A DNA stretch of 14,062 nt from an uncultured Chloroflexota bacterium. Lineage in GTDB: Bacteria > Chloroflexota > Limnocylindria > Limnocylindrales > CSP1-4. Below the pieces are notes generated by a model. That model saw nothing but the letters and a program-made list of their open reading frames with translations, did no database searches and was not told where the DNA came from. The position numbers and the translations under genes were made by a program. How positions within the stretch are numbered: position 1 is the stretch's first letter; every line of letters starts with the position of its first letter. This document shows, piece by piece, positions 6,117 through 13,205 of the stretch. The stretch spans positions 1 through 14,062 of the forward strand of contig CAIYQJ010000099.1 in assembly GCA_903928275.1 (NCBI GenBank). Reading direction: 5' to 3'.

Positions 6117-9100
6117 ATGACCGAGGGCGGCACCCCGGCGCGGCGACCCCGGCGCCGTCGCGAGCCGAGCCCCCTCGAGCAGATCCCGGTCTGGGGCGGC
6201 GTCCCGGTCGACGCGCCGGCCGGCCGGAAGGCAGCGGCGCGAGGCGAGCACCCCGGCGACGCCATCGGTGGGGAGGCGGCCTCGTCCGGCGTCGACACGC
6301 TCCTCGACGGGCTGAGCCGCGACCAGCGTCGTGCCGTGACCCACGACGGAGGCCCGCTCCTCGTGGTCGCCGGCGCGGGCACCGGGAAGACGCAGGTGAT
6401 CACGCGACGCATCGCGTGGCTCATCGCGACGCGGCGGGCGCGCCCCGCCGAGATCCTGGCCCTCACGTTCACCGACCGGGCCGCCGAGGAGATGCAGGAG
6501 CGGGTCGACCGGCTCGTCCCGTACGGCTACGCGGACGCGGCGATCTCCACGTTCCACGCGTTCGGCGACAGGATCCTCCGGGAACACGCACTCGAGCTCG
6601 GGCTCCCCACCGACGTGCGCGTCCTCTCGCGGCCGGAGGCGGTGCTCTTCCTGCGGGAGCGCCTCTTCCGCCTCGACCTCGACGCCTACCGTCCGCTCGG
6701 TGATCCGACGCGCTTCCTCGACGCGCTCGTGGCGCTCTTCAGCCGGTGCAAGGACGAGGACGTGAGCCCCGCCGCGTACCTCGCTCACGTGGATCGGCTC
6801 GTGGCCGAGGCCGTGGCCGCCGACGCGCGAGCGTCGGGCGGGTCGGATCCCCGCCTCGCCGAGGCTGCCGCCGCAGCCTCCGACCTCGCGCGGCGACAGG
6901 CCGAGCTCGCCGGGGCGTACGCGCGCTACCAGGAGCTCATGGCCGAGGCGGGCGCGGTCGACTTCGGCGACCAGGTGAGCCTCGCGCTGCGGCTCGTCCG
7001 CGAGTCGCCCGCCGCCCTCGGGCGACTTCGAGCCCGGTACCGCTACGTCCTCGTGGACGAGTTCCAGGACACGAACCGCGCCCAGTGGGAGCTCGTGTCG
7101 CGGCTCGCCGAGCCCGCGCGGCGGATCACCGTGGTCGGCGACGACGACCAGTCGATCTACCGGTTCCGCGGCGCCGCGATCAGCAACATCCTCGGCTTCC
7201 TCGACCGGTATCCCGGGGCGCGGACTGTCGTCCTCCGCCGCAACTATCGGTCCCGGGCCCCCATCCTCGACGCGGCCCGCCGACTCGTCCGGTTCAACGA
7301 TCCGGACCGGCTCGAGGTCCGCGCGGGCATCTCCAAGCGGCTCGTGGCGGTGCGGCGCGGCGCGCGTCCGGCGCCGGTGCGCCATCGAGCGTTCGCGACC
7401 GGGTCCCAGGAGGCCGAGTGGGTCGCATCGGACATCGCCGCCCGCGTGGCCCTCGGTGCCGTGCCGCGCGACCACGCGATCCTCGTCCGCTCGAACGCCG
7501 AGGCCGAGGGCTTCCTGCGCTCGCTCACGATGGCCGGGGTCCCGTGGCGGTTCTCGGGCGCCTCGGGCCTGTACGCGCGCCCGGAGGTGCGGGTGCTCCT
7601 GGCGTTCCTCCGCGCGATCGTCGACCCGGACTCTACGATCGACATCTACTCGCTCGCCGCGTCGGACGTGTATGGCCTCGGGGGGACGGACCTCACCGCG
7701 CTCGTCGCCCGCGCCCGTCGGGCGAACGGACCGCTGTGGGAGACGCTCGAGGCGGTGGACGCGCGCCCGGACCTCCTGCGGCTCGACGCGGCCACTCGGA
7801 CCGCCGTCGGTCGGCTGGTGGGCGACATCCGCCGCTACGCCGACCTGGCGCACGAGCGGTCGACCGGCGAGGTGCTCTACGCGTTCCTGCGGGAGAGCGG
7901 CCTGCTCGCCCGGTACGCGGCGCCCTCGTCGGTGGCGGACGAGGAGTCGCTGCTCAACGTCGCCCGCTTCTTCGAGATCGTCCGGGCACGGGGCGCGCTG
8001 CTGGAGGACGACCGGGCGGCACACCTCGTCCCGCACCTGCGGTCTCTCGTGGAGGCCGGCGACGACCCGGCGACGGCGGATCTCGCGACCGACGTGGACG
8101 CAGTCTCGGTGCTGACGGTGCACAAGGCGAAGGGACTGGAGTTCCCCGTCGCGTACCTCGTCGGGCTCGTCGCGGGTCGCTTCCCGTCCACGGGCCGCCG
8201 CGAGCCTCTCGAGCTGCCCGCCGACCTCATCGAGATCGCCGGTGCCCCCACCGGGGACGTCCACCTCCAGGAAGAGCGCCGGCTGTTCTACGTGGGGATG
8301 ACGCGGGCCCGCGACGTGCTCGTCCTCACCCACGCGGCGGACTACGGCGGTCGGCGGATGCGGCGCCTGAGCCCGTTCGTCATCGAGGCGCTGGACCTGC
8401 CGGTCTCGTCGGTGGACGTCAGGCCCGGCTCGCCGTCGCCATCGGAGCGCCTGGCCCGCGTCGGTGCCGCCGAGCCCGTGCCGCCGCCGGCGGCGGCACG
8501 CCCGTCCGGCGGCCCGCTCGCGCTGAGCTTCTACCAGGTCGACGACTACCTGACGTGCCCGGCCAAGTACCGCTACGTCCACGTCCTGCGGCTCCCGATC
8601 TCGCCCCACCATGCGATCGTCTACGGCGCGGCGCTCCATCGCGCGGTCCAGGAGCTGCACCGGCGCCAGGCGCTTGGAGAGGCGATCTCCGAGGAGGAGC
8701 TTCTCGAGGTCTTCGACCGGGCATGGTCGAACGAGGGGTTCGTCACCCGCGAGCACGAGGAGGCGCGACGGGCCGCCGGACGTGCGGCCCTGCTGCGGTT
8801 CCGGGCCGAGCAGCTGGCCCCGGGAGCCGTGGTGCCGGCGTACGTCGAGAAGGAGTTCTCCTTCATGTTCGATGGCGACCGCGTGCGCGGCCGATGGGAC
8901 CGCGTCGATGTGGTCCCCGTGGCGGACGGCCCGGAGGTGGAAGACGCCGTCAACCCGGGGCGGCCGATCCCCGGAGCGGCGGACGAGGGCGCGCGGTCGG
9001 CATCGGATCCGCTGGGACTCGGCGGCCTCGACGTCCTCACGCCGACGCTCCCGTTCGCCGGGCGCGAGCGCGTGACGATCACCGACTACAAGTCGAGCGA

Positions 9101-9398
9101 CGTCCGTGATCCGGCCCAGGCACGCCACCGTGCCCGGGAGTCGCTGCAGCTCGGGATCTATGCCCTGGCGTGGCGATCCGCGACGGGACGCCTGCCGGAC
9201 GCGGTCGCGCTCCACTTCCTCGGCACCGGGCTCGTCGGCAGTGCGACGGTGGACGCGGCCAGGCTCGAGAAGGTCGGCGAGGCGATCGGCCGAGCGGCCG
9301 CCGGGATCCGCGCGGCGGACTTCGCGGCGACGCCGAGCTACGTGTCGTGCTCCTACTGCGCGTTCCGCGAGATCTGCCCGGCGAGCGCCGCGCGGTAG
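6117..9398 (+). CDS. UvrD/PcrA-family helicase with C-terminal Fe-S PD-(D/E)XK nuclease
   Basis: A 1093-residue DNA-repair motor protein. All SF1A helicase motifs are visible: Walker A GAGTGKT (86-92, K91), motif II VDEFQDT (D314/E315), motif III VGDDDQSIYRFRGA, motif IV LRRNYRS, motif V VHKAKGLEF and motif VI GMTRARD (R730). From about residue 800 there is a RecB/AddB-type nuclease: DYLTCPAKYRY (C814), GAALHRAVQE, GRWDRVD (D928), TDYKSS (D990, K992) and LQLGIYAL. The final cysteines C1078-x2-C1081-x5-C1087 pair with C814 as expected for the AddB/Cas4-type [4Fe-4S] clamp. This suggests end resection or double-strand break processing, comparable to AdnA/AdnB or AddAB subunits but in one chain. 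The first 60 residues are Pro/Arg/Gly-rich. ATG 6117 is chosen from helicase family spacing and lies seven bases after the DUF4446 stop; its ribosome-binding site is weak. Confidence 0.95.
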   Translation: MTEGGTPARRPRRRREPSPLEQIPVWGGVPVDAPAGRKAAARGEHPGDAIGGEAASSGVDTLLDGLSRDQRRAVTHDGGPLLVVAGAGTGKTQVITRRIAWLIATRRARPAEILALTFTDRAAEEMQERVDRLVPYGYADAAISTFHAFGDRILREHALELGLPTDVRVLSRPEAVLFLRERLFRLDLDAYRPLGDPTRFLDALVALFSRCKDEDVSPAAYLAHVDRLVAEAVAADARASGGSDPRLAEAAAAASDLARRQAELAGAYARYQELMAEAGAVDFGDQVSLALRLVRESPAALGRLRARYRYVLVDEFQDTNRAQWELVSRLAEPARRITVVGDDDQSIYRFRGAAISNILGFLDRYPGARTVVLRRNYRSRAPILDAARRLVRFNDPDRLEVRAGISKRLVAVRRGARPAPVRHRAFATGSQEAEWVASDIAARVALGAVPRDHAILVRSNAEAEGFLRSLTMAGVPWRFSGASGLYARPEVRVLLAFLRAIVDPDSTIDIYSLAASDVYGLGGTDLTALVARARRANGPLWETLEAVDARPDLLRLDAATRTAVGRLVGDIRRYADLAHERSTGEVLYAFLRESGLLARYAAPSSVADEESLLNVARFFEIVRARGALLEDDRAAHLVPHLRSLVEAGDDPATADLATDVDAVSVLTVHKAKGLEFPVAYLVGLVAGRFPSTGRREPLELPADLIEIAGAPTGDVHLQEERRLFYVGMTRARDVLVLTHAADYGGRRMRRLSPFVIEALDLPVSSVDVRPGSPSPSERLARVGAAEPVPPPAAARPSGGPLALSFYQVDDYLTCPAKYRYVHVLRLPISPHHAIVYGAALHRAVQELHRRQALGEAISEEELLEVFDRAWSNEGFVTREHEEARRAAGRAALLRFRAEQLAPGAVVPAYVEKEFSFMFDGDRVRGRWDRVDVVPVADGPEVEDAVNPGRPIPGAADEGARSASDPLGLGGLDVLTPTLPFAGRERVTITDYKSSDVRDPAQARHRARESLQLGIYALAWRSATGRLPDAVALHFLGTGLVGSATVDAARLEKVGEAIGRAAAGIRAADFAATPSYVSCSYCAFREICPASAAR

Positions 9399-9405
9399 TG
9401 AGACG

Positions 9406-10251
9406 ATGGCAGGAGTGACCCCTCTCCCTCGGCTCGACCCGCGTGCGATCCGGGCGGTGACGTTCGACTTCGGCGACACGCTGGTGCCCGTCTCGCCGGT
9501 CGCGTTCCGCGCGGTCGTGGCCGCTGTCGCTGTCGATACGTGCCACCGGCTCGCGCTCGGCGACCCGGGGCCCTTCCTCGTCGCCTGGGCCGAGGAGCGC
9601 GACCGGCAGGTGCGCGAGGACGTGACCGAGGGCCGCGAGATGGACCTCGGCAGGCGGTTCGCCCGCGTGATCGCGCGGCGGCGCGGCATGCCCGCGCCGC
9701 GCGCCGAGGACCGGTGGGACGACACGGAGGTGGACGCCGCCGTGGACCCGGCCGAGCTGACCTGGGCGCTCGATGCCTACCGTGACCGCTGGGTCGCGGG
9801 GATCCCCGTACCGCCGGGGGTCGCCCCCGTCCTCGCCGTGATCGCGGCGACGCGGCGCGTCGGGATCCTCTCGAACTGGCCGCACGCGCCGACGATCGAG
9901 GCCTTCGTGGTCCGCGCGGGATGGCGACCGTACCTCGCGGCGGTGGTCGTGTCGGCGGACGTGGGGGCGATCAAGCCGGATGCATCGATCTTCCGTGCCG
10001 CCGAAGCCGCCCTGGGGATGGCCGGCGCGTCGCCGGCGTCGTTCCTCCACGTCGGCGACGATCCCCGCGCGGATGTCGCCGGCGCCCGCCGGGCCGGTTG
10101 GCGCGCCGCGTGGCTGCATGCGCGCAACCCGGGCTCGCCGCTCCCGGGGGCCGGGCGCGAACCGGAGCCCGGCGACCCGCCCGCGGACGTGGAGATCGAC
10201 GCCCTCGAGGAGATCCTCGACGTGCTCGCGGAGCCGCCCGGCGGAGGGTGA
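9406..10251 (+). CDS. HAD-superfamily hydrolase, subfamily IA-like
   Basis: A 281-residue cytoplasmic HAD-fold protein. Motif I is TFDFGDTL with nucleophile D21; motif II is ILSNW (S156, N157); motif III lysine is in AIKPD (K190); motif IV is HVGDDPRAD (D218, D219, D223). A helical cap of about 120 residues lies between motif I and motif II, as in C1-capped subfamily IA. The position two after the nucleophile, normally the general acid/base Asp in phosphatases, is G23, with Asp at +3 instead. This DFGDT form occurs in many uncharacterised HAD proteins, so the reaction and substrate are unknown. The last 40 residues are Pro/Gly-rich and then acidic. It starts seven bases after the helicase stop, so it is probably co-transcribed; no direct DNA-repair role follows from that. 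Confidence 0.9.
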   Translation: MAGVTPLPRLDPRAIRAVTFDFGDTLVPVSPVAFRAVVAAVAVDTCHRLALGDPGPFLVAWAEERDRQVREDVTEGREMDLGRRFARVIARRRGMPAPRAEDRWDDTEVDAAVDPAELTWALDAYRDRWVAGIPVPPGVAPVLAVIAATRRVGILSNWPHAPTIEAFVVRAGWRPYLAAVVVSADVGAIKPDASIFRAAEAALGMAGASPASFLHVGDDPRADVAGARRAGWRAAWLHARNPGSPLPGAGREPEPGDPPADVEIDALEEILDVLAEPPGGG

Positions 10252-10346
10252 CGGGGGCCGGAACGGTGGATCCGGGCCGAGCATACCGCCCGGCGCGTCC
10301 GTTCGGCCCTCGCGACGGCCGGCGCGGCGCTCGACGATACCCACAG

Positions 10347-10366
10347 CCGTCGGCTCCGACCGACGG
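10347..10366 (+). terminator. Hairpin with short T-run after the HAD gene
   Basis: CCGTCGG and CCGACGG form a perfect seven-base stem around a six-base loop, extended by a G-T wobble pair, and TTTC follows at once. It lies about 95 bases after the HAD stop and 67 before the ABC ATPase start. This is the most terminator-like structure in the window. The remainder of the 182-base gap shows no ORF and no clear promoter. Confidence 0.4.
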
Positions 10367-10422
10367 TTTCGTCCGCCCGTCGCGGTCCCGGGGCCGCGCG
10401 TCGCCGCGGCAGCGGCGGGCGT

Positions 10423-10427
10423 GGAGG
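10423..10427 (+). promoter_or_regulatory. Ribosome-binding site fixing the GTG start of the ABC ATPase
   Basis: GGAGG stands six bases before the GTG at 10434. The open frame continues far upstream without a stop, so this site and the family N-terminus decide the start. Confidence 0.7.
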
Positions 10428-10433
10428 TGCACC

Positions 10434-11339
10434 GTGTCGGACCCGGTCATCCGCACCCACGGACTCACGAAGCATTACGGCAAGAGCCGCGGCATCGTCG
10501 GCCTCGACCTGGAGGTCGATCCGGGCGAGATCTTCGGCTACCTGGGGCCCAACGGGGCCGGCAAGACGACGACGATCCGCCTCCTGCTCGACCTCATCCG
10601 GCCCACCGAGGGTCGGGCAGAGGTGTTCGGCCTCGACAGCCACGGCGGCGGCCTCGCGATCCGGCACCGGGTGGGCTACCTGCCCGGGGAGCTCCGGCTC
10701 TACGGCTCGGTGAGCGCGCTGGAGCTCTTCTCGTACTTCGGCCACCTGCGCCATCGATTCGACCCCGCCGACACGGCCCGGATCGCCGAGGCGCTCGATC
10801 TCGACACGACGCGAGAGATCCGGACGCTGTCCCACGGCAACCGCCAGAAGGTGGGGCTCGTCCAGGCGCTCATGGGCCGGCCCGAGATCGTCATCCTCGA
10901 CGAGCCCACGCAGGGCCTCGACCCCTTCGTGCAGCAGACGTTCTACCGGCTCCTCGACGAGGTCCGCGCGGACGGACGCACCGTCTTCATGTCGAGCCAC
11001 GTCCTGCCCGAGATCGAGCGGACGTGCGACCGCGTAGCGATCGTGCGGGAAGGACGTCTGCTCGCGGTGGAGCGCGTGGCCGACCTGAAGGCGCGCGCCA
11101 TGCGGCGGCTCGAGCTGCGGTTCGCCGCCCCGCTCCCGGCCGGATCCTTCGCCGACGTCGGGGGCGTGCGCGACGTCGTCGTGGACGGATCCACGGTCAC
11201 CTGCACCGTCGCGGGACCGGTGGCGGCACTCTTCCGGGCGGCGTCCGCCTTCGATCTCGTCGACGTCGTCTCGTCCGAGCCGGGCCTCGAGGAGATCTTC
11301 CTCGCCTACTACGGGGACGCCGGCGATGCAGCTGCGTAG
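10434..11339 (+). CDS. ABC-2 type exporter, ATP-binding subunit
   Basis: A 301-residue ATPase of the drug/multidrug-export type (CcmA-like), on the cytoplasmic face of the membrane. Walker A GPNGAGKTT has K44; the signature is LSHGN (132-136) in place of LSGGQ, common in ABC-2 partners; Walker B is VILDEPTQGLDP (D156, E157); and the switch histidine is H189 in MSSH. After about residue 215 comes the C-terminal extension usual for this group, ending in LEEIFLAYYG. GTG 10434 is used because GGAGG lies six bases upstream and the protein then begins correctly at VIRTHGLTKHYG. Its last 14 bases overlap the permease gene, so the two are translationally coupled. The cargo cannot be inferred; drugs, lipids or small natural products are typical for the family. 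Confidence 0.94.
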   Translation: MSDPVIRTHGLTKHYGKSRGIVGLDLEVDPGEIFGYLGPNGAGKTTTIRLLLDLIRPTEGRAEVFGLDSHGGGLAIRHRVGYLPGELRLYGSVSALELFSYFGHLRHRFDPADTARIAEALDLDTTREIRTLSHGNRQKVGLVQALMGRPEIVILDEPTQGLDPFVQQTFYRLLDEVRADGRTVFMSSHVLPEIERTCDRVAIVREGRLLAVERVADLKARAMRRLELRFAAPLPAGSFADVGGVRDVVVDGSTVTCTVAGPVAALFRAASAFDLVDVVSSEPGLEEIFLAYYGDAGDAAA

Positions 11340-12138
11340 CGTCCTCGGGAAGTCCATCCACGACCAGTGGCGGGCCGTGCTCGCGTGGTCGCTGTTCGCC
11401 GCGGTGCTTCCGGGCATCTACGTGGCGCTGTACCCGGCGCTCGGGACCGGCTCGATGATGGGCACGATGCAGCAGTTCATCGACCAGATGCCCGAGGCCT
11501 TCAAGGCGCTCTTCGCCGCGACCGGGCTCGACATGTCCACGGCCGAGGGGTTCCTCAACATCGAGCTCTTCGGATTCGTGGGGCCGCTCATGCTCCTCGC
11601 CATCGGGATCGCCCTCGGCGCGAGCGCGACCGCCGCCGAAGAGGAATCCGGGACGGCGGACCTGCTCCTGGCGAACCCGATCCGGCGCAGCCGGGTCGTC
11701 GCCGAGAAGGCCGCGGCGGTGGTCCTCTGGACGGCGGTCGTGGCGGCCGCGGTGTGGGTGGGCGTCTCGCTGGCCACCCTCGTCTTCGGGGTCCAGCTCC
11801 GCCTCGACCATGTCGCCGTCGCGCTCGTGAGCCTCGCGCTCCTCGGGATCGCCTTCGGCGGCGTGGCGCTCCTCGTCGGCGCGATCCTCGCCAGGAGGAT
11901 GGCGGCGATAGCCATCGCGACCATGCTGGCCGTCGTCGCCTACTTCGTGAACACGCTCGCGCCCCTCGTCACGGGCATGGCCGGCTGGCGCGTCGTCTCG
12001 CCGTTCTACTGGTACATCGGGAACGACCCGCTGCGCCACGGGCTGGAGCCGGCCCACGTCCTGGCGCTCGTCGCCATGGCCGGTTGCTGCCTCGTTGCCG
12101 CGGCCGTGGTCTGGGAGCGCCGCGACATCCACGGGTGA
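11326..12138 (+). CDS. ABC-2 type exporter, membrane subunit
   Basis: A 270-residue integral membrane protein with about six hydrophobic segments: near residues 19-38, 85-105, 130-150, 160-185, 190-215 and 240-263. A long periplasm-side loop follows the first helix (TGSMMGTMQQFIDQMPEAFKAL region), as in ABC-2 permeases. The cytoplasmic motif EEESGTADLLLANPIRRSRV between helices 2 and 3 is characteristic of this family and contacts the ATPase. It overlaps the ATPase gene by 14 bases in another frame. Two copies of each subunit would be expected to form the exporter. The last residues WERRDIHG are basic/polar and cytoplasmic. The substrate is unknown. It is convergent with the nucleoside-permease operon. 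Confidence 0.92.
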   Translation: MQLRSVLGKSIHDQWRAVLAWSLFAAVLPGIYVALYPALGTGSMMGTMQQFIDQMPEAFKALFAATGLDMSTAEGFLNIELFGFVGPLMLLAIGIALGASATAAEEESGTADLLLANPIRRSRVVAEKAAAVVLWTAVVAAAVWVGVSLATLVFGVQLRLDHVAVALVSLALLGIAFGGVALLVGAILARRMAAIAIATMLAVVAYFVNTLAPLVTGMAGWRVVSPFYWYIGNDPLRHGLEPAHVLALVAMAGCCLVAAAVVWERRDIHG

Positions 12139-12161
12139 GGGGCGCGGGTCGGCGGCGCCCC
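12139..12161 (+). terminator. Hairpin abutting the exporter stop codon
   Basis: GGGGCGC (12139-12145) and GCGCCCC (12155-12161) pair perfectly around a nine-base loop, beginning at the base after the TGA of the ABC-2 permease. There is no T-tract, so it is a weak terminator or a 3'-end stabilising structure. Confidence 0.3.
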
Positions 12162-12219
12162 CGGGTCGCGGGGTCACGTCGCCGCGTCGATCCGCCCCGA
12201 GGTCGACGGACGCCCGATC

Positions 12220-12233
12220 GCGGCCGTGGCCGC
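12220..12233 (-). terminator. Short palindromic hairpin after the NupQ-like gene
   Basis: GCGGCC and GGCCGC flank two bases; the practical fold is a five-base stem with a four-base loop. It lies three bases past the minus-strand stop codon. No T-run follows, so the call is tentative. Confidence 0.25.
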
Positions 12234-12236
12234 CTC

Positions 12237-13205
12237 TCAGTGGCCCCGCTCGCCCCGCACGTAGGGGATCCCGAGCGCGGCGGGCGCGCCGATGCGCTTG
12301 CGCATCGCCGAGCCGGAGACCGCGACGAGCACCAGGATGACGAGGATGTAGGGGAACATCTGCAGGAAGAACGTGAGGGTGTGGTCGTGGAAGAAGGGGT
12401 TGGGCACCCCGAAGAGGTCGTGGGGCCCCTGGATGTCCAGCAGCATCCGCCGGATCGCCGCGAACGCGAACGCCCCGAATGCGGCCCGGAGCGGGCTCCA
12501 CTGGGCAAAGATCACGATGGCCACCGCGATCCAGCCCTGGCCGCTCGTCGTGAGGTCGCCGAACCAGCCCGGTGAGATCGCAAGCGTGATGGTGGCCCCG
12601 GCGAGGCCGGCGAAGAGGCCGCCCACCACGACGTAGGCGTACCGCAGGCGCACGACGTCCACGCCGAGCGTGTCCGCGGCCGCCGGGTTCTCGCCGACGG
12701 CCCGCAGGTGCAGTCCCGGGCGCGTCCGGCCGATCCAGTACCAGGCGACCGGAACGACGATGAAGCCGACGTAGACGAGCACGCTCTGGTCGGTGAAGAA
12801 GATGGGGCCCACGACCGGGATCGCCGAGAGCACGGGGATCGTGGCGCTCGGCAGGAGCGAGATCGCCCCCGCCTTCGAGAGGTCCTCGCCGAGCACGCGG
12901 GCAAGCCCTGTGCCGAGGAACGTGAGTGCGAGCCCGGAGACGACCTGCTCGGCGCGGAAGCTGATCGTGACGATCGCGTGGAGCACCGAGAGGAGCCCGC
13001 CGGCGAGCGTGCCCACGGCGAGGCCGAGCCACGCGTTGCCCGTCGCCACGGCCGTGCCGAACGCGGCGACCGCCCCGATGAGCATCATCCCCTCGACGCC
13101 GAGGTTGATGACGCCCGCGCGCTCGGCGAAGATCTCGCCGACCGCGGCGAACAGGAGCACGGTCCCGGAGGCGACGCCCGCGGCCAGGATGATCGTCGGG
13201 TCCAT
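12237..13205 (-). CDS. Nucleoside-type ABC importer permease 2 (NupQ/YufQ-like, BPD_transp_2)
   Basis: A 322-residue permease of the branched-chain amino acid/ribose/nucleoside importer family (PF02653). Eight or more hydrophobic segments are spread along the protein. Diagnostic stretches are EIFAERAGVINLGVEGMML near residues 28-46, which is the hallmark of the second permease of BMP-family nucleoside importers, RAVGENPAAADTLGVDV on the cytoplasmic side, and the helix rich in small residues GGLFAGLAGATI. It would pair with the neighbouring permease to make the membrane channel, energised by a YufO-like ATPase and served by a BMP lipoprotein, neither in this window. ATG 13205 shares its A with the TGA of the upstream gene (TGATG), indicating coupled translation; the open frame continues further upstream but overlaps that gene. 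The likely substrates, purine or other nucleosides, are inferred from family. Confidence 0.93.
   Translation of the reverse strand: MDPTIILAAGVASGTVLLFAAVGEIFAERAGVINLGVEGMMLIGAVAAFGTAVATGNAWLGLAVGTLAGGLLSVLHAIVTISFRAEQVVSGLALTFLGTGLARVLGEDLSKAGAISLLPSATIPVLSAIPVVGPIFFTDQSVLVYVGFIVVPVAWYWIGRTRPGLHLRAVGENPAAADTLGVDVVRLRYAYVVVGGLFAGLAGATITLAISPGWFGDLTTSGQGWIAVAIVIFAQWSPLRAAFGAFAFAAIRRMLLDIQGPHDLFGVPNPFFHDHTLTFFLQMFPYILVILVLVAVSGSAMRKRIGAPAALGIPYVRGERGH

Noticed and set aside
6087..9725. Minus-strand open frame of 1212 codons opposite the helicase
   Set aside because: Composition is Arg/Gly/Asp/His-rich with no domain; it mirrors the codon-position bias of the helicase gene and crosses into neighbouring genes.
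9921..10433. N-terminal extension of the ABC ATPase frame over the HAD gene
   Set aside because: Arg/Gly-rich shadow of the HAD gene; GGAGG plus GTG 10434 gives the normal ATPase start.
11197..13032. Minus-strand 611-codon frame across the exporter and NupQ-like genes
   Set aside because: Arg/Pro/Gly/His-rich with no family features, and it is out of frame with the well-supported permease on the same strand.
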